A DNA stretch of 64,000 nucleotides from Leptospiraceae bacterium (GCA_024233835.1 JACKPC010000003.1:652501-716500); one strand, 5' to 3'. Counted from the first letter of the stretch, positions 46,237 through 56,617 are shown. Program-made: numbers and translations. Notes: generated from the letters alone by a model not told the origin.

Positions 46237-47253
46237 ATGAAGTATAAATTTATTTATAAAGTTTGTTTAGCTTTATTCGTTTTACTGGGGAATTGTTATA
46301 CTCTCCCCAGTCCCAAGGGTTCTCCACAAAAACCCGAAGACTCCTATCCGGATTATTCTGACTTGAATAATTGGATAGCGCTACCTTCGAGGCAAGATCA
46401 TGCAGATAAAACTCCAACAAAAGAAATGCAGGATGAGCAAAGTTTAGCCAGCGGAGATGTGTTATATATTTATCCAACAACCTTATTAGAGGGAGAGCGT
46501 TGGAACGCGGATTTAAAAGATGAACGCTTGAATAAAAAAACAGGTATCAGGGTGGTTCGCTCACAGGCCAGTATATTTAATAAATGTTGCAGGGTTTATG
46601 CACCTAAATACAGACAGGCAATTATTACAGCTTTTTTTAAAGAGAATGATAATACGAAAGAATCTCTTGAACTTGCTTACTCAGATGTACGCAAAGCCTA
46701 CCTGTATTATATGAAAGAATTAAATAAGGGTAGACCTTATATCTTAGCCGGTCATAGCCAGGGAGCTTTTCATTTGATTCGCCTCTTGAAAGAGGAAGTA
46801 GGAAAAGAGGTTAACAGAAAAAACTTTGTGGTAGCCTATCTGGTGGGGATGCCTGTAAAAGAAAAGGAATTTTCTGAGATTCCTATCTGTAAAGATGCGA
46901 ATCAGACTTCCTGTTTTGTATCCTGGAATACATACGGAAAAGGAAGCAGACCAGGGTATTTTCCTGAACGCTTTGAGGGTTCTTCCTGTGTAAATCCTTT
47001 AAGTTGGAAGGTAGATGAAGAGTTTGTTTCTTCGGAGCATAATATGGGTGGAATTAATAATTCTTTCCAGTTTTATCCTAAGGCAGTAGGTGCCGGATGT
47101 AAAAAGGGAATCCTCGAAATTTCAAAACCTAATATTCCAAAGTTGACTGTACTTGCAGGAAATAATTATCATGTAGTAGATATGCATTTATTTTATTCGA
47201 ATATTAGAGATAATGCAAATATTAGAGTAAAATCCTTCTTGAAGAAGAAGTAA
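46237..47253 (+). CDS. DUF3089-family lipoprotein, probable alpha/beta hydrolase
   Basis: A 338-residue lipoprotein with signal ending in LLGNC (C20). The family fits from VLYIYPTTL and the nucleophile elbow GRPYILAGHSQGAFH (serine in GHSQG), typical of the esterase-like DUF3089 group. Cysteines in NKCCRVYAP and CKDANQTSC may form disulfides. The substrate is unknown. It starts two bases after mscS without its own ribosome binding site, so translation probably depends on mscS. Confidence 0.75.
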   Translation: MKYKFIYKVCLALFVLLGNCYTLPSPKGSPQKPEDSYPDYSDLNNWIALPSRQDHADKTPTKEMQDEQSLASGDVLYIYPTTLLEGERWNADLKDERLNKKTGIRVVRSQASIFNKCCRVYAPKYRQAIITAFFKENDNTKESLELAYSDVRKAYLYYMKELNKGRPYILAGHSQGAFHLIRLLKEEVGKEVNRKNFVVAYLVGMPVKEKEFSEIPICKDANQTSCFVSWNTYGKGSRPGYFPERFEGSSCVNPLSWKVDEEFVSSEHNMGGINNSFQFYPKAVGAGCKKGILEISKPNIPKLTVLAGNNYHVVDMHLFYSNIRDNANIRVKSFLKKK

Positions 47254-47270
47254 GATATAAGGGGACTTGA

Positions 47271-48614
47271 ATGAAGAATAAAAAAATTTTACTGAGTAGC
47301 ATTTTGATTATGAGTTTTTTCTCTGTGCCATCGATACTGGCGTTTTGTGGTTTTTTTGTAGCCCGTGCGGATGCAAGTCTTTATAATAGTGCATCGAGAG
47401 TCGTATTGGTGCGAGATGAAGATAGGACCGTGGTCAGTATGATGAATGATTACAAAGGTGAATTAAAGGACTTTGCTCTGGTAGTTCCTGTACCTGTCGT
47501 TTTGCAAAAAAAACAAATAAATGTGGGCGATTCAAAAGTTTTCGATCATCTGGATGCTTTTACGGCTCCGAGACTTGTTGAATACTATGATTCAAATCCC
47601 TGTCGTAGAAGGTATAAAAATGGGCTTTCAAGAAAAAAAGCAAAAATGAAAATGGATGATTCTAAAGACAATAGAAAGGGTGGAGGAAGTCTCGGAGTAA
47701 AAGTAGAAGCCAGTTATACAGTAGGAGAATATGATATTAAAATTCTCTCTGCTAAATATTCGAACGGTCTTGAAACCTGGCTTAGCACGAATGGGTATAA
47801 AATTCCTAAAGGGGCCAGTAAGGCTCTGCAACCCTATATCCGTCAACAAATGAAATTTTTTGTCGCTAAAGTAAATTTAAAAGAACAGTTAAAAACCGGT
47901 TTGCAGTTTCTTCGTCCATTACAATTTGCTTATGAATCGGAAAAGTTTATGCTGCCGATTCGACTCGGGATGATAAATGCAAAAGGTGAACAGGAATTAC
48001 TTGTCTATGTTTTAACAAAGACCGGAAGGGTTGAAACTACGAATTACCGTACAGTCAAGCTTCCTTCTGATACCGAGGTTCCGGAATTTGTGAAGTCGGA
48101 ATTTAAAGATTTTTATAGAGATATGTTTAGTCGGCAGGTAAAAAAAGAAAACTACCGTGTGGTTTTTACTGAGTACTTCTGGGATATGGGTTGGTGTGAC
48201 CCCTGTGCTGCCAATCCTCTTAGTCCTCAGGAGTTGAAATCTTTAGGAGTCTTCTGGTTAGATGAAGAAAATACTAATCGAAATAGATTTGGTGGAAGTA
48301 GTAATGTGAAAGTCACAAGACTACATCTTCGGTACAATCAGGAAACTTTTCCAGAAGATCTAATGTTCCAACAGACATCAGATACAGCTAATTTTCAGGG
48401 TAGATATATCATTCGTCACCCCTGGACAGGAAATTCAAATTCCTGTTCTGCGGCGGAGCGTTATTTCACTCAATTAGAAAAGAGGCAGGAGGAAAGAGCT
48501 CAAAACCTTGCAAACCTGACCGGATGGAGTATTCAGGAAATTAGAAAGAAAATGAATTTGGGTTCTATGAAGACCTCTCCTAAAAGGAAGTGGTACGAAA
48601 GGATCTGGGAATAA
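47271..48614 (+). CDS. DUF2330-family exported protein
   Basis: A 447-residue protein with signal peptide (ILLSSILIMSFFSVPSILAF). The mature start CGFFVARADASLYNSASRVVLVRD matches DUF2330, a family of exported proteins of unknown function. LVVPVPVVL and GEYDIKILSA are further family-like segments. AAGGGGAC lies before the ATG, 17 bases after the DUF3089 stop. Confidence 0.8.
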   Translation: MKNKKILLSSILIMSFFSVPSILAFCGFFVARADASLYNSASRVVLVRDEDRTVVSMMNDYKGELKDFALVVPVPVVLQKKQINVGDSKVFDHLDAFTAPRLVEYYDSNPCRRRYKNGLSRKKAKMKMDDSKDNRKGGGSLGVKVEASYTVGEYDIKILSAKYSNGLETWLSTNGYKIPKGASKALQPYIRQQMKFFVAKVNLKEQLKTGLQFLRPLQFAYESEKFMLPIRLGMINAKGEQELLVYVLTKTGRVETTNYRTVKLPSDTEVPEFVKSEFKDFYRDMFSRQVKKENYRVVFTEYFWDMGWCDPCAANPLSPQELKSLGVFWLDEENTNRNRFGGSSNVKVTRLHLRYNQETFPEDLMFQQTSDTANFQGRYIIRHPWTGNSNSCSAAERYFTQLEKRQEERAQNLANLTGWSIQEIRKKMNLGSMKTSPKRKWYERIWE

Positions 48615-48671
48615 ATAGATTTCAGAAAAACTGCTTTTTTTATAAACACAATAAAAATACTAGGTCAGATT

Positions 48672-49928
48672 ATGGAAAAACTTCGATTTTTGAGCCCTTC
48701 GCAGGTTAGAGCCGCGGCAAAGGAGTTCGGCACTCCTATCTTTATTTATTCCCGTAAGGAACTGGAGAAACGCTGTGAGTATGCACTCAATTTTCCAAAC
48801 GCATTCGGTTTAACTGTACGTTATGCGATGAAGGCTAACCCTAACTCTACCATTCTTCGTATTATGAAAGAAAAGGGTTTGCATATCGATGCAAGTTCTG
48901 AGTTTGAAGCCTACCGTGCTATTCGTGCAGGTTTTCTACCTTCCGAGATTATGCTTACTTCCCAGGAAGAAGCCAGGAATTTGAAAGATCTGGTAAGAAG
49001 AGGAGTTTTGTTTAATGCCTGTTCACTTAAGCAGTTAAAAAGTTTTGGAGAGCTTTTTCCTGGAAAGGAAGTTTGTATTCGTATAAATCCCGGTTTGGGT
49101 TCCGGTTCCAGTAAAAAAACCGATGTGGGGGGAACAACATCATCATTCGGAATCTGGCATGAACAGATCGAGGAAGTTAAGAAAATTGTAAAAGACTATA
49201 ATTTAATCATATATAAAATACATACTCATATAGGTTCCGGAAGTGATCCAGAAGTATGGAAAGCAGTAGCCAGATATACTCTGGAATACGCAGAAATGTT
49301 TTCAGAATGTAGAATTGTCAATCTTGGAGGTGGGTACAAAGTAGGAAGAATGCAGGAAGAAGTATCTACCGACTTTCAAGTAATAGGAAAACCTGTTAAA
49401 GAACTATTCGAGGAGTTTTTCCAAAAACATGGAAGAAAGTTGCATCTTGAAATTGAACCCGGAACTTCTCTGGTTGCCAATATGGGTTCTATCCTATCGA
49501 CGGTAAATGATGTGGTTCATACCGGGGCAAATGGATTTCGATTTGTTAAGCTCGATACCGGTATGGATACGAATACTCGACCATCTTTATATGGTTCGAG
49601 GCATCCGATAATTACGATTCCGATAAAGGAAGAAGAACGAAAAAGTGAAAACTATGTGGTAGTAGGGCATTGTTGTGAAAGTGGAGATGTTTTTACCCAG
49701 GCCTTTGGAGGAGAACCTGAAACAAGGGAACTTTTGGAAACCAAAGTGGGGGATTTTGTAATTATGGAAGGTTGCGGAGCTTATTGTGCCGCTATGTCAA
49801 CCAAGAACTATAATTCTCATCCGGAAGCAGCTGAGGTTCTTCTGGATAATGATGGAAAATTTAAGCTGATCCGCAAAAGACAAAGTCTGGAACAAATATA
49901 CCAAAATGAGCTGGATGTAGAAATATAA
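48672..49928 (+). CDS. lysA: Diaminopimelate decarboxylase-family PLP enzyme
   Basis: A 418-residue fold-III decarboxylase. The PLP lysine is in VRYAMKANPN, the phosphate and substrate residues in HTHIGSGSD, LGGGYKVGR and EPGTSLVANMG, and the catalytic cysteine motif reads CCESGD. CESGD favours diaminopimelate decarboxylase, the last step of lysine synthesis, over ornithine decarboxylases, which read CDS. A carboxynorspermidine or related activity is less likely but not excluded. It stands between DUF2330 and a terminator. Confidence 0.8.
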   Translation: MEKLRFLSPSQVRAAAKEFGTPIFIYSRKELEKRCEYALNFPNAFGLTVRYAMKANPNSTILRIMKEKGLHIDASSEFEAYRAIRAGFLPSEIMLTSQEEARNLKDLVRRGVLFNACSLKQLKSFGELFPGKEVCIRINPGLGSGSSKKTDVGGTTSSFGIWHEQIEEVKKIVKDYNLIIYKIHTHIGSGSDPEVWKAVARYTLEYAEMFSECRIVNLGGGYKVGRMQEEVSTDFQVIGKPVKELFEEFFQKHGRKLHLEIEPGTSLVANMGSILSTVNDVVHTGANGFRFVKLDTGMDTNTRPSLYGSRHPIITIPIKEEERKSENYVVVGHCCESGDVFTQAFGGEPETRELLETKVGDFVIMEGCGAYCAAMSTKNYNSHPEAAEVLLDNDGKFKLIRKRQSLEQIYQNELDVEI

Positions 49929-49948
49929 AGTTATCTCTTCATATAAAA

Positions 49949-49987
49949 CTCCGGCGACTTTAGTCGGAGAGTCTCTTTCCTTTTTTT
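49949..49987 (+). terminator. Terminator after lysA
   Basis: CTCCGGCGAC pairs with GTCGGAG around TTTA with two bulged bases (49949-49969), followed by a pyrimidine stretch ending in seven T (49981-49987). It is a reasonable rho-independent terminator. Confidence 0.65.
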
Positions 49988-50055
49988 GCCTAAAAGACTT
50001 GATTATTTCACATTGTATTTCATAGTAAGTTTTACCGAAATATCAGGAGTAGGTT

Positions 50056-51348
50056 ATGAATCCAAAAGATATGGCACTCGGGATTAATCCGAAAAACTAT
50101 TTATCTTATAATGTGATGGTGGTTAGTTCTGCCAAGCAGGATAGAGAGCATTTAATTCGGATACTGCTAAGAAAAGAATTTTCCATGACCTCGGCTGTTG
50201 GAGACACAAGAATTGCAGTGGAAGTGCTAGAAAACTTACCTGAATTACCTGAAATACTTTTTGTAGACATCGAAGAATATGCCCTGACAGCTCTGCGTAA
50301 CCTTAAGAAGATTCGAGAAACGTATCCTGATATAAAGATTGTTGTAATCAGTAAGAATGCTGAAAAAGATCTGATAAAGGATCTTGTGCAATTAAAAGTA
50401 AACACTTTTATATTAAAGCCATTTGATGATAAAATTATTACTGAGAAGATGGCCCAGGTTCTGGGTAGAAAAGATCTGGCACCTAAAGAAGAGTTTCATA
50501 TCTATCAAAAATCTCAAATAGATTTGAGAGAATTAAAACTTCCGAGTCTGCCGGGAGTAATTATGCAGGTGCTAAGGGTGAATACGGAGGATCCTGAAGT
50601 CGGCTGTAGGGAACTTGAAAAATTGATTAGCCCTGATAAAGCAATATCTTCTTCTGTTATTCGTCTGGCTAATTCTGCATTCTACGGACGTTCGGGGAGT
50701 ATAGAGACTCTAAAAGATGCAATAACCTTATTAGGTGTAAATACTATTAAAAATTTGGTTTTCCTACAAGCGAAGAAAAATTTGTATGGAGAGCTAAAAG
50801 AAAAATTATACAAACGTTTCTTACACGAACTACCAATTCTTTCCGCCCTGATTTGTTTTGACCTTTCTAATATATTGGGACTTAAAAAGCAGGGAGAATA
50901 TCTATTCCTGTATTCTTTACTCGGAAGAATTGGAATGACAGTTTTTGCAATGAACTTTCCGAAGAAATATCTTGAGACCCTGCGTTTTTTTGAGTTTGGA
51001 ATAAAAGATTTGACTCAGGCCGAAATGGAAATGTTTACTACTAACTCTCAGTATATAGGCCATAAAATTTTTAAATTATGGAAAATGCCGGAAGGCTTTT
51101 TAGATTCTATTGCCTATCAAAATTTTACACTCGAAGAGCTGGATACAGTGCCGGATGTAAGTAAGGCCATCCGGCTTGGTGAGTTATTTGCATTAAAGCT
51201 ATTGGGTGTGATTTTATCGCAAGAAGAGCAGGAATTAGAAAAAGGGATATTAACATATTTTAAAAAAGAAGAAGTTTCAGAAATGTTTGGAGATGAATAC
51301 TATGAATTAATTCTGGATCACCCTCTCTATGCAATGGCAATGTCGTAA
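50056..51348 (+). CDS. Response regulator with HDOD output domain
   Basis: A 430-residue protein. A receiver-like domain at about 18-140 has the phospho-acceptor candidate D in LFVDIEEY and the lysine in FILKPFDD. The HDOD domain follows (LPSLPGVIMQVLRVNTEDPEVG ... LANSAFYGRSGSIETLKDAITLLGVNTIKNLV). HDOD is an HD-GYP-related domain without the catalytic HD pair, used for protein interaction in signalling. CAGGAG precedes the ATG. No kinase gene is near. Confidence 0.88.
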   Translation: MNPKDMALGINPKNYLSYNVMVVSSAKQDREHLIRILLRKEFSMTSAVGDTRIAVEVLENLPELPEILFVDIEEYALTALRNLKKIRETYPDIKIVVISKNAEKDLIKDLVQLKVNTFILKPFDDKIITEKMAQVLGRKDLAPKEEFHIYQKSQIDLRELKLPSLPGVIMQVLRVNTEDPEVGCRELEKLISPDKAISSSVIRLANSAFYGRSGSIETLKDAITLLGVNTIKNLVFLQAKKNLYGELKEKLYKRFLHELPILSALICFDLSNILGLKKQGEYLFLYSLLGRIGMTVFAMNFPKKYLETLRFFEFGIKDLTQAEMEMFTTNSQYIGHKIFKLWKMPEGFLDSIAYQNFTLEELDTVPDVSKAIRLGELFALKLLGVILSQEEQELEKGILTYFKKEEVSEMFGDEYYELILDHPLYAMAMS

Positions 51349-51411
51349 TATTCATATAATAAAATATTACATAAGAAATAAATTAGAAAATTGTTTTAAA
51401 TAGGAGAAGGT

Positions 51412-53169
51412 ATGGAGCATAAAAGTATATTAATAAAAAATGGATTACTATTTAACGGCTCAAAAGCTGAAGCAAAAGTTCAAAATCTTTTGATCAAAAA
51501 TGGAAAGATTGTAAAGCTTTCTCAAACAGAAATTCCAATAGACTCCTCTGTAAAAGTGATAGATGCAGCGGGGAAATGGGTAATGCCGGGTTTTATTGAT
51601 ATTCACACTCATTATGATGCAGAAATAGAAGCGATTCCTTCCCTGCATGAATCTGTTCGACACGGGATCAGTACGGTATTTTTAGGAAGTTGTTCTTTAA
51701 GTGTTGCCCTCGGAACCGCAGAAGATCTGGCCGACACATTTACCCGTGTAGAGGCTATTCCCAGAGAACATTTGCTTCCACTTTTAGAAAATAAGAAATC
51801 CTGGAATACTATAAAAGAATATGTTGACCATTTTTCAGAGATTCCTATCGGTCCAAATGTTGCTTCTTATGTGGGTTATTCTACTATACGTAGTTATGTT
51901 ATGGGTTTAAAACGTTCTTTAACAAAAGGAGAAAAACCGACACCCGATGAAATTAAGAAGATTAAGTCATTAATCGAGGAAGGCTTCGATGAAGGACTAA
52001 TTGGCTTATCTGTAAATACTCTTTATTGGGATAAAATGGGGGGAGAAAGGTTTAATAGCCACTGCCTTCCTTCAACCTATGCGAGCTGGAAAGAGCTGAG
52101 AGAGGTAATCAGTCTGGCTCGCAAAAGAAATCTGGTTCTTCAAACAATACCTAATATTTCTACCAAGTATGAAGTTTTTATCTATGCCTTATTCAGTGCA
52201 GGATTATTTTTTAGAAAAGCTTTAAAGATATCTCTTGTTTCGCTCATGGATATTCGATCGAATCGTATAATGTATAAGGTATTACAGGGCCTTGGCTTTA
52301 TTTTTAATAAAGTTTTACGTGGGGATTTTCGTTACCAATCTCTACCTACACCCTTTGATCTATATGCAGATGGTGTGGATATCGTGGTATTTGAGGAATT
52401 TGGTGCGGGTGCCGCCGCATTGCACCTGCAAAACGCAGTAGAAAGACGGAAACTTTTAGAAGATCCGAATTATCGTTCCTGGTTTAAACGTCAGTGGAAA
52501 AATCCTCTTCTTCCAAAAGTCTTTCATAGAAATTTTAGCTTTGCAATAGTTAAGGAATGTCCGGATGATAGTCTCGTAGGAAAGTCATTTACAGAAATCG
52601 CAAAAGAAAAAAGCAAAGATGTAGTGGATACATTTTTAGATCTGGTCTGTGAATACGGAACGAAACTTCGCTGGTATACTGTAATGGGTAATGATAGGAA
52701 GAAAGCTCTGGGCAGCATTATGAATTATTCAAATTCTATGATAGGTTTTTCCGATGCAGGAGCTCACTTACGAAATATGGCTTATTATAATTTTCCTTTA
52801 CGTATGCTAAAATTTATAAAGGATTCTCATGAAGAAGGGAAACCTCTTATGTCTTTAGAAAAGGCAGTCTGGCGCTTAACAGGGGAAATAGCCGATTGGT
52901 ATAACCTCGATGCAGGATATATAAAAGAAGGAAGTAGAGCAGATGTACTGGTCATAGATCCCGAAGGTCTGGATGAAAGTGTAGATGAGATTCATGAGGA
53001 GGCTATGGAAGAATTTGGTTCCTATAAACGTCTTGTAAGGAGGAATCCTAAGGCCGTGCAAACCGTAATGATCAATGGAAACTTAGCTGTAGATAATTAT
53101 CAACTAAACCCGAATCTTGGAAAGAAAAAAGGTTTCGGTAAATTCTTAAAAGTTAAAACTAAAGAATAA
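51412..53169 (+). CDS. N-acyl-D-amino-acid deacylase-family amidohydrolase
   Basis: A 585-residue amidohydrolase. The metal motif is FIDIHTHYDAE, followed by ESVRHGISTVFLGSCSLS, the GNCG-like loop of D-aminoacylases. A late FSDAGAHLRNMAYY segment supplies the usual aspartate and histidine. The substrate is likely an N-acyl amino acid or cyclic amide; family members differ, so it cannot be named. TAGGAGAAGG precedes the ATG. The radical SAM gene starts nine bases after the stop. Confidence 0.8.
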   Translation: MEHKSILIKNGLLFNGSKAEAKVQNLLIKNGKIVKLSQTEIPIDSSVKVIDAAGKWVMPGFIDIHTHYDAEIEAIPSLHESVRHGISTVFLGSCSLSVALGTAEDLADTFTRVEAIPREHLLPLLENKKSWNTIKEYVDHFSEIPIGPNVASYVGYSTIRSYVMGLKRSLTKGEKPTPDEIKKIKSLIEEGFDEGLIGLSVNTLYWDKMGGERFNSHCLPSTYASWKELREVISLARKRNLVLQTIPNISTKYEVFIYALFSAGLFFRKALKISLVSLMDIRSNRIMYKVLQGLGFIFNKVLRGDFRYQSLPTPFDLYADGVDIVVFEEFGAGAAALHLQNAVERRKLLEDPNYRSWFKRQWKNPLLPKVFHRNFSFAIVKECPDDSLVGKSFTEIAKEKSKDVVDTFLDLVCEYGTKLRWYTVMGNDRKKALGSIMNYSNSMIGFSDAGAHLRNMAYYNFPLRMLKFIKDSHEEGKPLMSLEKAVWRLTGEIADWYNLDAGYIKEGSRADVLVIDPEGLDESVDEIHEEAMEEFGSYKRLVRRNPKAVQTVMINGNLAVDNYQLNPNLGKKKGFGKFLKVKTKE

Positions 53170-53178
53170 AAAATTAAA

Positions 53179-54570
53179 ATGCGGGCTAAATTTATTCTTC
53201 CATCTTTGACAGAAGCTAAAAGCCCGTTTTTTAGACCGATCAAATATTCCCTATTTCCTCCATTAGGTCTTGCTACACTGGCAGCTTATCTGAGTGATTC
53301 AGATGAAATTATTCTTGTTGATGAGCATGTAGAAATTCTTAAAACCGATGATGAACCGGATCTGGTTTTAATACAGGTCTATATTACCAATGCTTATCGT
53401 GCTTATAAAATTGCTGATGAATACAGAAAAAAGGGAGTCTATGTGGTTCTGGGTGGATTGCATGTAACTTCTCTTCCCGATGAGGCAGAAATACATGCTG
53501 ATACAATATTTTTAGGTCCGGCTGAACAAACTTTCCCTTTATTTATAGAAGATTTTCGGAAAAAACTAACTAAAAAACGCTACATTTCTACTCATGGAAG
53601 GACTTTAAGTTTAGTTCCACATCCGAGACGAGATTTGATTAAGAGAGAAAAATACCTGGTTCCAAACTCTATTGTTTTTTCGAGAGGCTGTCCCCATCAC
53701 TGTGATTTTTGTTATAAGGATGCATTTTATAAAGGAGGAAAATCATTCTACACAGAGTATCTGGATAGAATATTAGAAGAGATTCATAGTTTGGGCGGAA
53801 AGCACCTGTATTTTTTAGATGATCATTTATTCGGAAATCCTAAATTATCTTCGGAATTGTTTGTCGCTATGAAAGGTATGGGAAGGGTATTTCAGGGAGC
53901 TGCGACACTGGAATCTATTATAAAATCTGATTTAATTGAAAAAGCAGCGGAAGCCGGTCTTGGAAGCATTTTTATTGGTTTTGAAACCTTTTCGGAAAGC
54001 AGTCTTATCCAGGGAAATAAGCAGCATAATATAAACAAAGACTATGAGGCTGTTGTGAAACGTTTACATTCTTTAGATATAAAAATTAATGGAAGCTTTG
54101 TTTTTGGTCTGGATGGAGATACGAAGGAAGTTTTTAAGCGTACGGTAGATTGGGGAATCGAAAAAGGTTTGACCACTGCAACCTTCCATATTTTCACTCC
54201 TTACCCGGGAACCCGGTTATTTGAAAAAATGGAGACTGAAGGACGAATTATCAGCAAAAATTGGGACTTATATGACACAAGGCACACGGTTTATAAGCTG
54301 AAAGGGATGCAGCAAGAAGAACTGGAAGAAGGCTATCATTGGGCTTATCGGGAGTTTTATACATGGAGAAATATAATCAAATCTTCTAATACTCACAAAG
54401 AATATAAACAAAAGCTAAAGCATTTTCTTTATACCGGGGGATGGAAAAAGTTTGAAGGTTTCTGGAGATTTATTGTAAATGCGGGAGGATTAGCGGTTAT
54501 GCTACCTGTATTAGAAATTCTAATCGATACAGGAAAAGAGGAAATTAAAAATAAAACTTCCATCCATTAG
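53179..54570 (+). CDS. B12-binding-type radical SAM protein
   Basis: A 463-residue enzyme. The N-terminal 150 residues form a cobalamin-binding-like Rossmann domain (YVVLGGLHVTSLPDEA), followed by the radical SAM cluster motif SRGCPHHCDFC (C-x3-C-x2-C, about residues 170-177) and a TIM-barrel part (FIGFETFSE, HIFTPYPGTRLF). The BchE/P-methylase-like class acts on many substrates; lipid or cofactor modification is possible. Its last 26 bases overlap the end of the convergent YfhO-type gene. Confidence 0.87.
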   Translation: MRAKFILPSLTEAKSPFFRPIKYSLFPPLGLATLAAYLSDSDEIILVDEHVEILKTDDEPDLVLIQVYITNAYRAYKIADEYRKKGVYVVLGGLHVTSLPDEAEIHADTIFLGPAEQTFPLFIEDFRKKLTKKRYISTHGRTLSLVPHPRRDLIKREKYLVPNSIVFSRGCPHHCDFCYKDAFYKGGKSFYTEYLDRILEEIHSLGGKHLYFLDDHLFGNPKLSSELFVAMKGMGRVFQGAATLESIIKSDLIEKAAEAGLGSIFIGFETFSESSLIQGNKQHNINKDYEAVVKRLHSLDIKINGSFVFGLDGDTKEVFKRTVDWGIEKGLTTATFHIFTPYPGTRLFEKMETEGRIISKNWDLYDTRHTVYKLKGMQQEELEEGYHWAYREFYTWRNIIKSSNTHKEYKQKLKHFLYTGGWKKFEGFWRFIVNAGGLAVMLPVLEILIDTGKEEIKNKTSIH

Positions 54571-56566
54571 GATAAGCTAAATACAGATGTTGCTTTAAAA
54601 GAAGTGTAGAACAATTTTTTGTAGGTTTTATCAGTAAGAAATTATAGTTAGCCCTGTAGATAGGAACTTCTTTTTTGTCACAGTAGGCTTTCCATCCCGG
54701 ATAGTAGCTAAGAGAAACATATAGAAAAGAAAGAGATTCCTTCTTAGGGATTCGGATTTCATATTCAGAAAAAGGTTCTTTTTTAAGAAGTTCTAATCCT
54801 ATGCAAGTTTCATTATGATTATTTTCTAATTCTTTATTTTCCGTATAAACCGGGCAGGTTTGTTTGGACTGACTCAGGGCTTCTAATAGATTTTTCTTAT
54901 CTGCGTATAAGATTTTGTTTAAGCCATAAGCGAAATTTCTTTTTTTATAAGGATCTACAGCAGAAGCAAAAAATAGACCTGAACTTTCTTGCTTAGACTG
55001 TAAGACAACTTTTAGTTTTTGCTTAAATTCATAGGTTCTTAAACTTTCAAGACTTAAAATACCACCGGCATCCGGAGAACCGGAGATCAGGGGAAAGTTG
55101 GTTTCATGGAAAGAATATATACGTTGATTAGGATTTGTGCTTGTGGGATAGGGCTGAAACCGAGTAAAACGATTATGATTTAGGAATAAACCTATAAAAA
55201 GCGATGTACTGAGAAAAATGAAAGATAAACGCTTGGGTTTAAGGTAAAATAGAATAAAAGAAAGATACGATATTCCGAGAAGGCTGTATACTTCTAAATT
55301 TTTCATAAAGTTAGAAAAGTTTAAAGGCATACGCTTTGTATTTTTATAAAAAGGTAATATAGCCAAAAAAAGAAAAGAAAAAAGAATCAGAAGAATCGTT
55401 TTTTTACTGAAGTGCCTGGTTTCCGACAGTTTTTCCAGACCTATACAGGAAAAGTAAATTTGAGCCAATAAAGAAAAAAATAGATAGCGACCCGGAACTC
55501 GAAACGCAGAAAAACCCGGTATATGCTTGAAAACAAAATAATACAGAGGATTGAGAGCATGAGAGAAGATAATCCCCAGGATAAATAGGAAAAGAAAAAA
55601 GAAAGTTTCCGGCTTTTTTACAGGTTTTGAAATAAAACCAAAAAAAGGCAGGAGAATCAGGACTAAGCCCGGATAGATGTAAACTTCCATAACTCCGGGA
55701 AACGGGTGAAAGCGAAACCAATCCAGCCCGTACACGAGGTGAAAGAGGCTAAAAAGATTGGTTCTAAACCCAAAGTACATCATTTCCGGCCAGGCGGTTC
55801 TGCCGGAAGTGGAATATAAGGGATAGCTTAAGCCAAATTGAAATAGGAAAAAAGGTAGAAAAATTAGGAGAAGTAAAAAGATATTGATTAGATTCTTCTT
55901 CCATTGAATAAAAAGATGCTTTAGGGTCTTGAAAGAAAATATGCAGTAAAATAAAAAGTAAAGCAGGATAAACAGGCACTGTAAGAAGAATAAGGGACTC
56001 GAACCGCTGAGAAAACTGAAAGTCAGTAGTATGGCAAAAATAATAAACTCAAACCGTTTACCATTTAAAAATATTCTTCGGCTGTAAAGAAATAGATAAG
56101 GGGTAAAACTGAGAGTATGAATCATAGAATTATGACCCAGATGGGAAAAAGTAAAACCTCCAAAAGTAATGGAGAAAGCAGCGAGGACAGAGGACCTTGT
56201 TTGAAATCCAAGTTCTTTATAATATAAGTAGAATCCTATATTAAAAGCACCGAGATGAAAAAGCAAATCGCTTTGCCAGGCTATATAACCGAAGTGATAG
56301 GCAATGAGAGAATAAAGGAGGGTAGGAGGGTATAAAAGACTGTTTTGGATTTCAGCCGCAAAGGGATGTCCAAAATTTAATTCATCCATCCAGAGAGGAA
56401 AAAAGTTTCCTTCTGTTAACATTTTACCTAAATAATACCGAAAGGGAAAGGACTCAAAGTAGGCATCTCCTCCCGGAGTATAATTAAATAATACTAATTT
56501 AGAATAAAATAAAAAAGGAAATAAGAATAAACTGATATATAGAAGTATGATTTTATAGGGAAGCAT
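54545..56566 (-). CDS. YfhO-family multi-pass membrane protein
   Basis: A 673-residue protein with about 12 hydrophobic segments over the first 470 residues and a soluble C-terminal part. The early GGDAYFESFPFRYYLGKML and PLWMDELNFGHPFAAEIQNSLLYPP stretches resemble YfhO, a GT-C-like family implicated in glycosylation of cell-wall polymers in Firmicutes. The acceptor here is unknown. The ATG has no clear ribosome binding site. It follows the cyclophilin gene on the same strand, but a terminator lies between. Confidence 0.65.
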   Translation of the reverse strand: MLPYKIILLYISLFLFPFLFYSKLVLFNYTPGGDAYFESFPFRYYLGKMLTEGNFFPLWMDELNFGHPFAAEIQNSLLYPPTLLYSLIAYHFGYIAWQSDLLFHLGAFNIGFYLYYKELGFQTRSSVLAAFSITFGGFTFSHLGHNSMIHTLSFTPYLFLYSRRIFLNGKRFEFIIFAILLTFSFLSGSSPLFFLQCLFILLYFLFYCIFSFKTLKHLFIQWKKNLINIFLLLLIFLPFFLFQFGLSYPLYSTSGRTAWPEMMYFGFRTNLFSLFHLVYGLDWFRFHPFPGVMEVYIYPGLVLILLPFFGFISKPVKKPETFFFLFLFILGIIFSHALNPLYYFVFKHIPGFSAFRVPGRYLFFSLLAQIYFSCIGLEKLSETRHFSKKTILLILFSFLFLAILPFYKNTKRMPLNFSNFMKNLEVYSLLGISYLSFILFYLKPKRLSFIFLSTSLFIGLFLNHNRFTRFQPYPTSTNPNQRIYSFHETNFPLISGSPDAGGILSLESLRTYEFKQKLKVVLQSKQESSGLFFASAVDPYKKRNFAYGLNKILYADKKNLLEALSQSKQTCPVYTENKELENNHNETCIGLELLKKEPFSEYEIRIPKKESLSFLYVSLSYYPGWKAYCDKKEVPIYRANYNFLLIKPTKNCSTLLLKQHLYLAYPNGWKFYF

Positions 56567-56581
56567 TTTATTTAGAAGAAA

Positions 56582-56610
56582 CAGGCTAAAAGATAGCCTG
56601 CTTTTCTTTT
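56582..56610. terminator. Bidirectional terminator
   Basis: CAGGCTA (56582-56588) and TAGCCTG (56594-56600) pair around AAAGA. T-rich tracts lie on both sides (CTTTTCTTTT on the plus strand, TTTCTTC on the minus strand). It probably ends transcription of the minus-strand cyclophilin gene. Confidence 0.65.
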
Positions 56611-56617
56611 GATGTTT

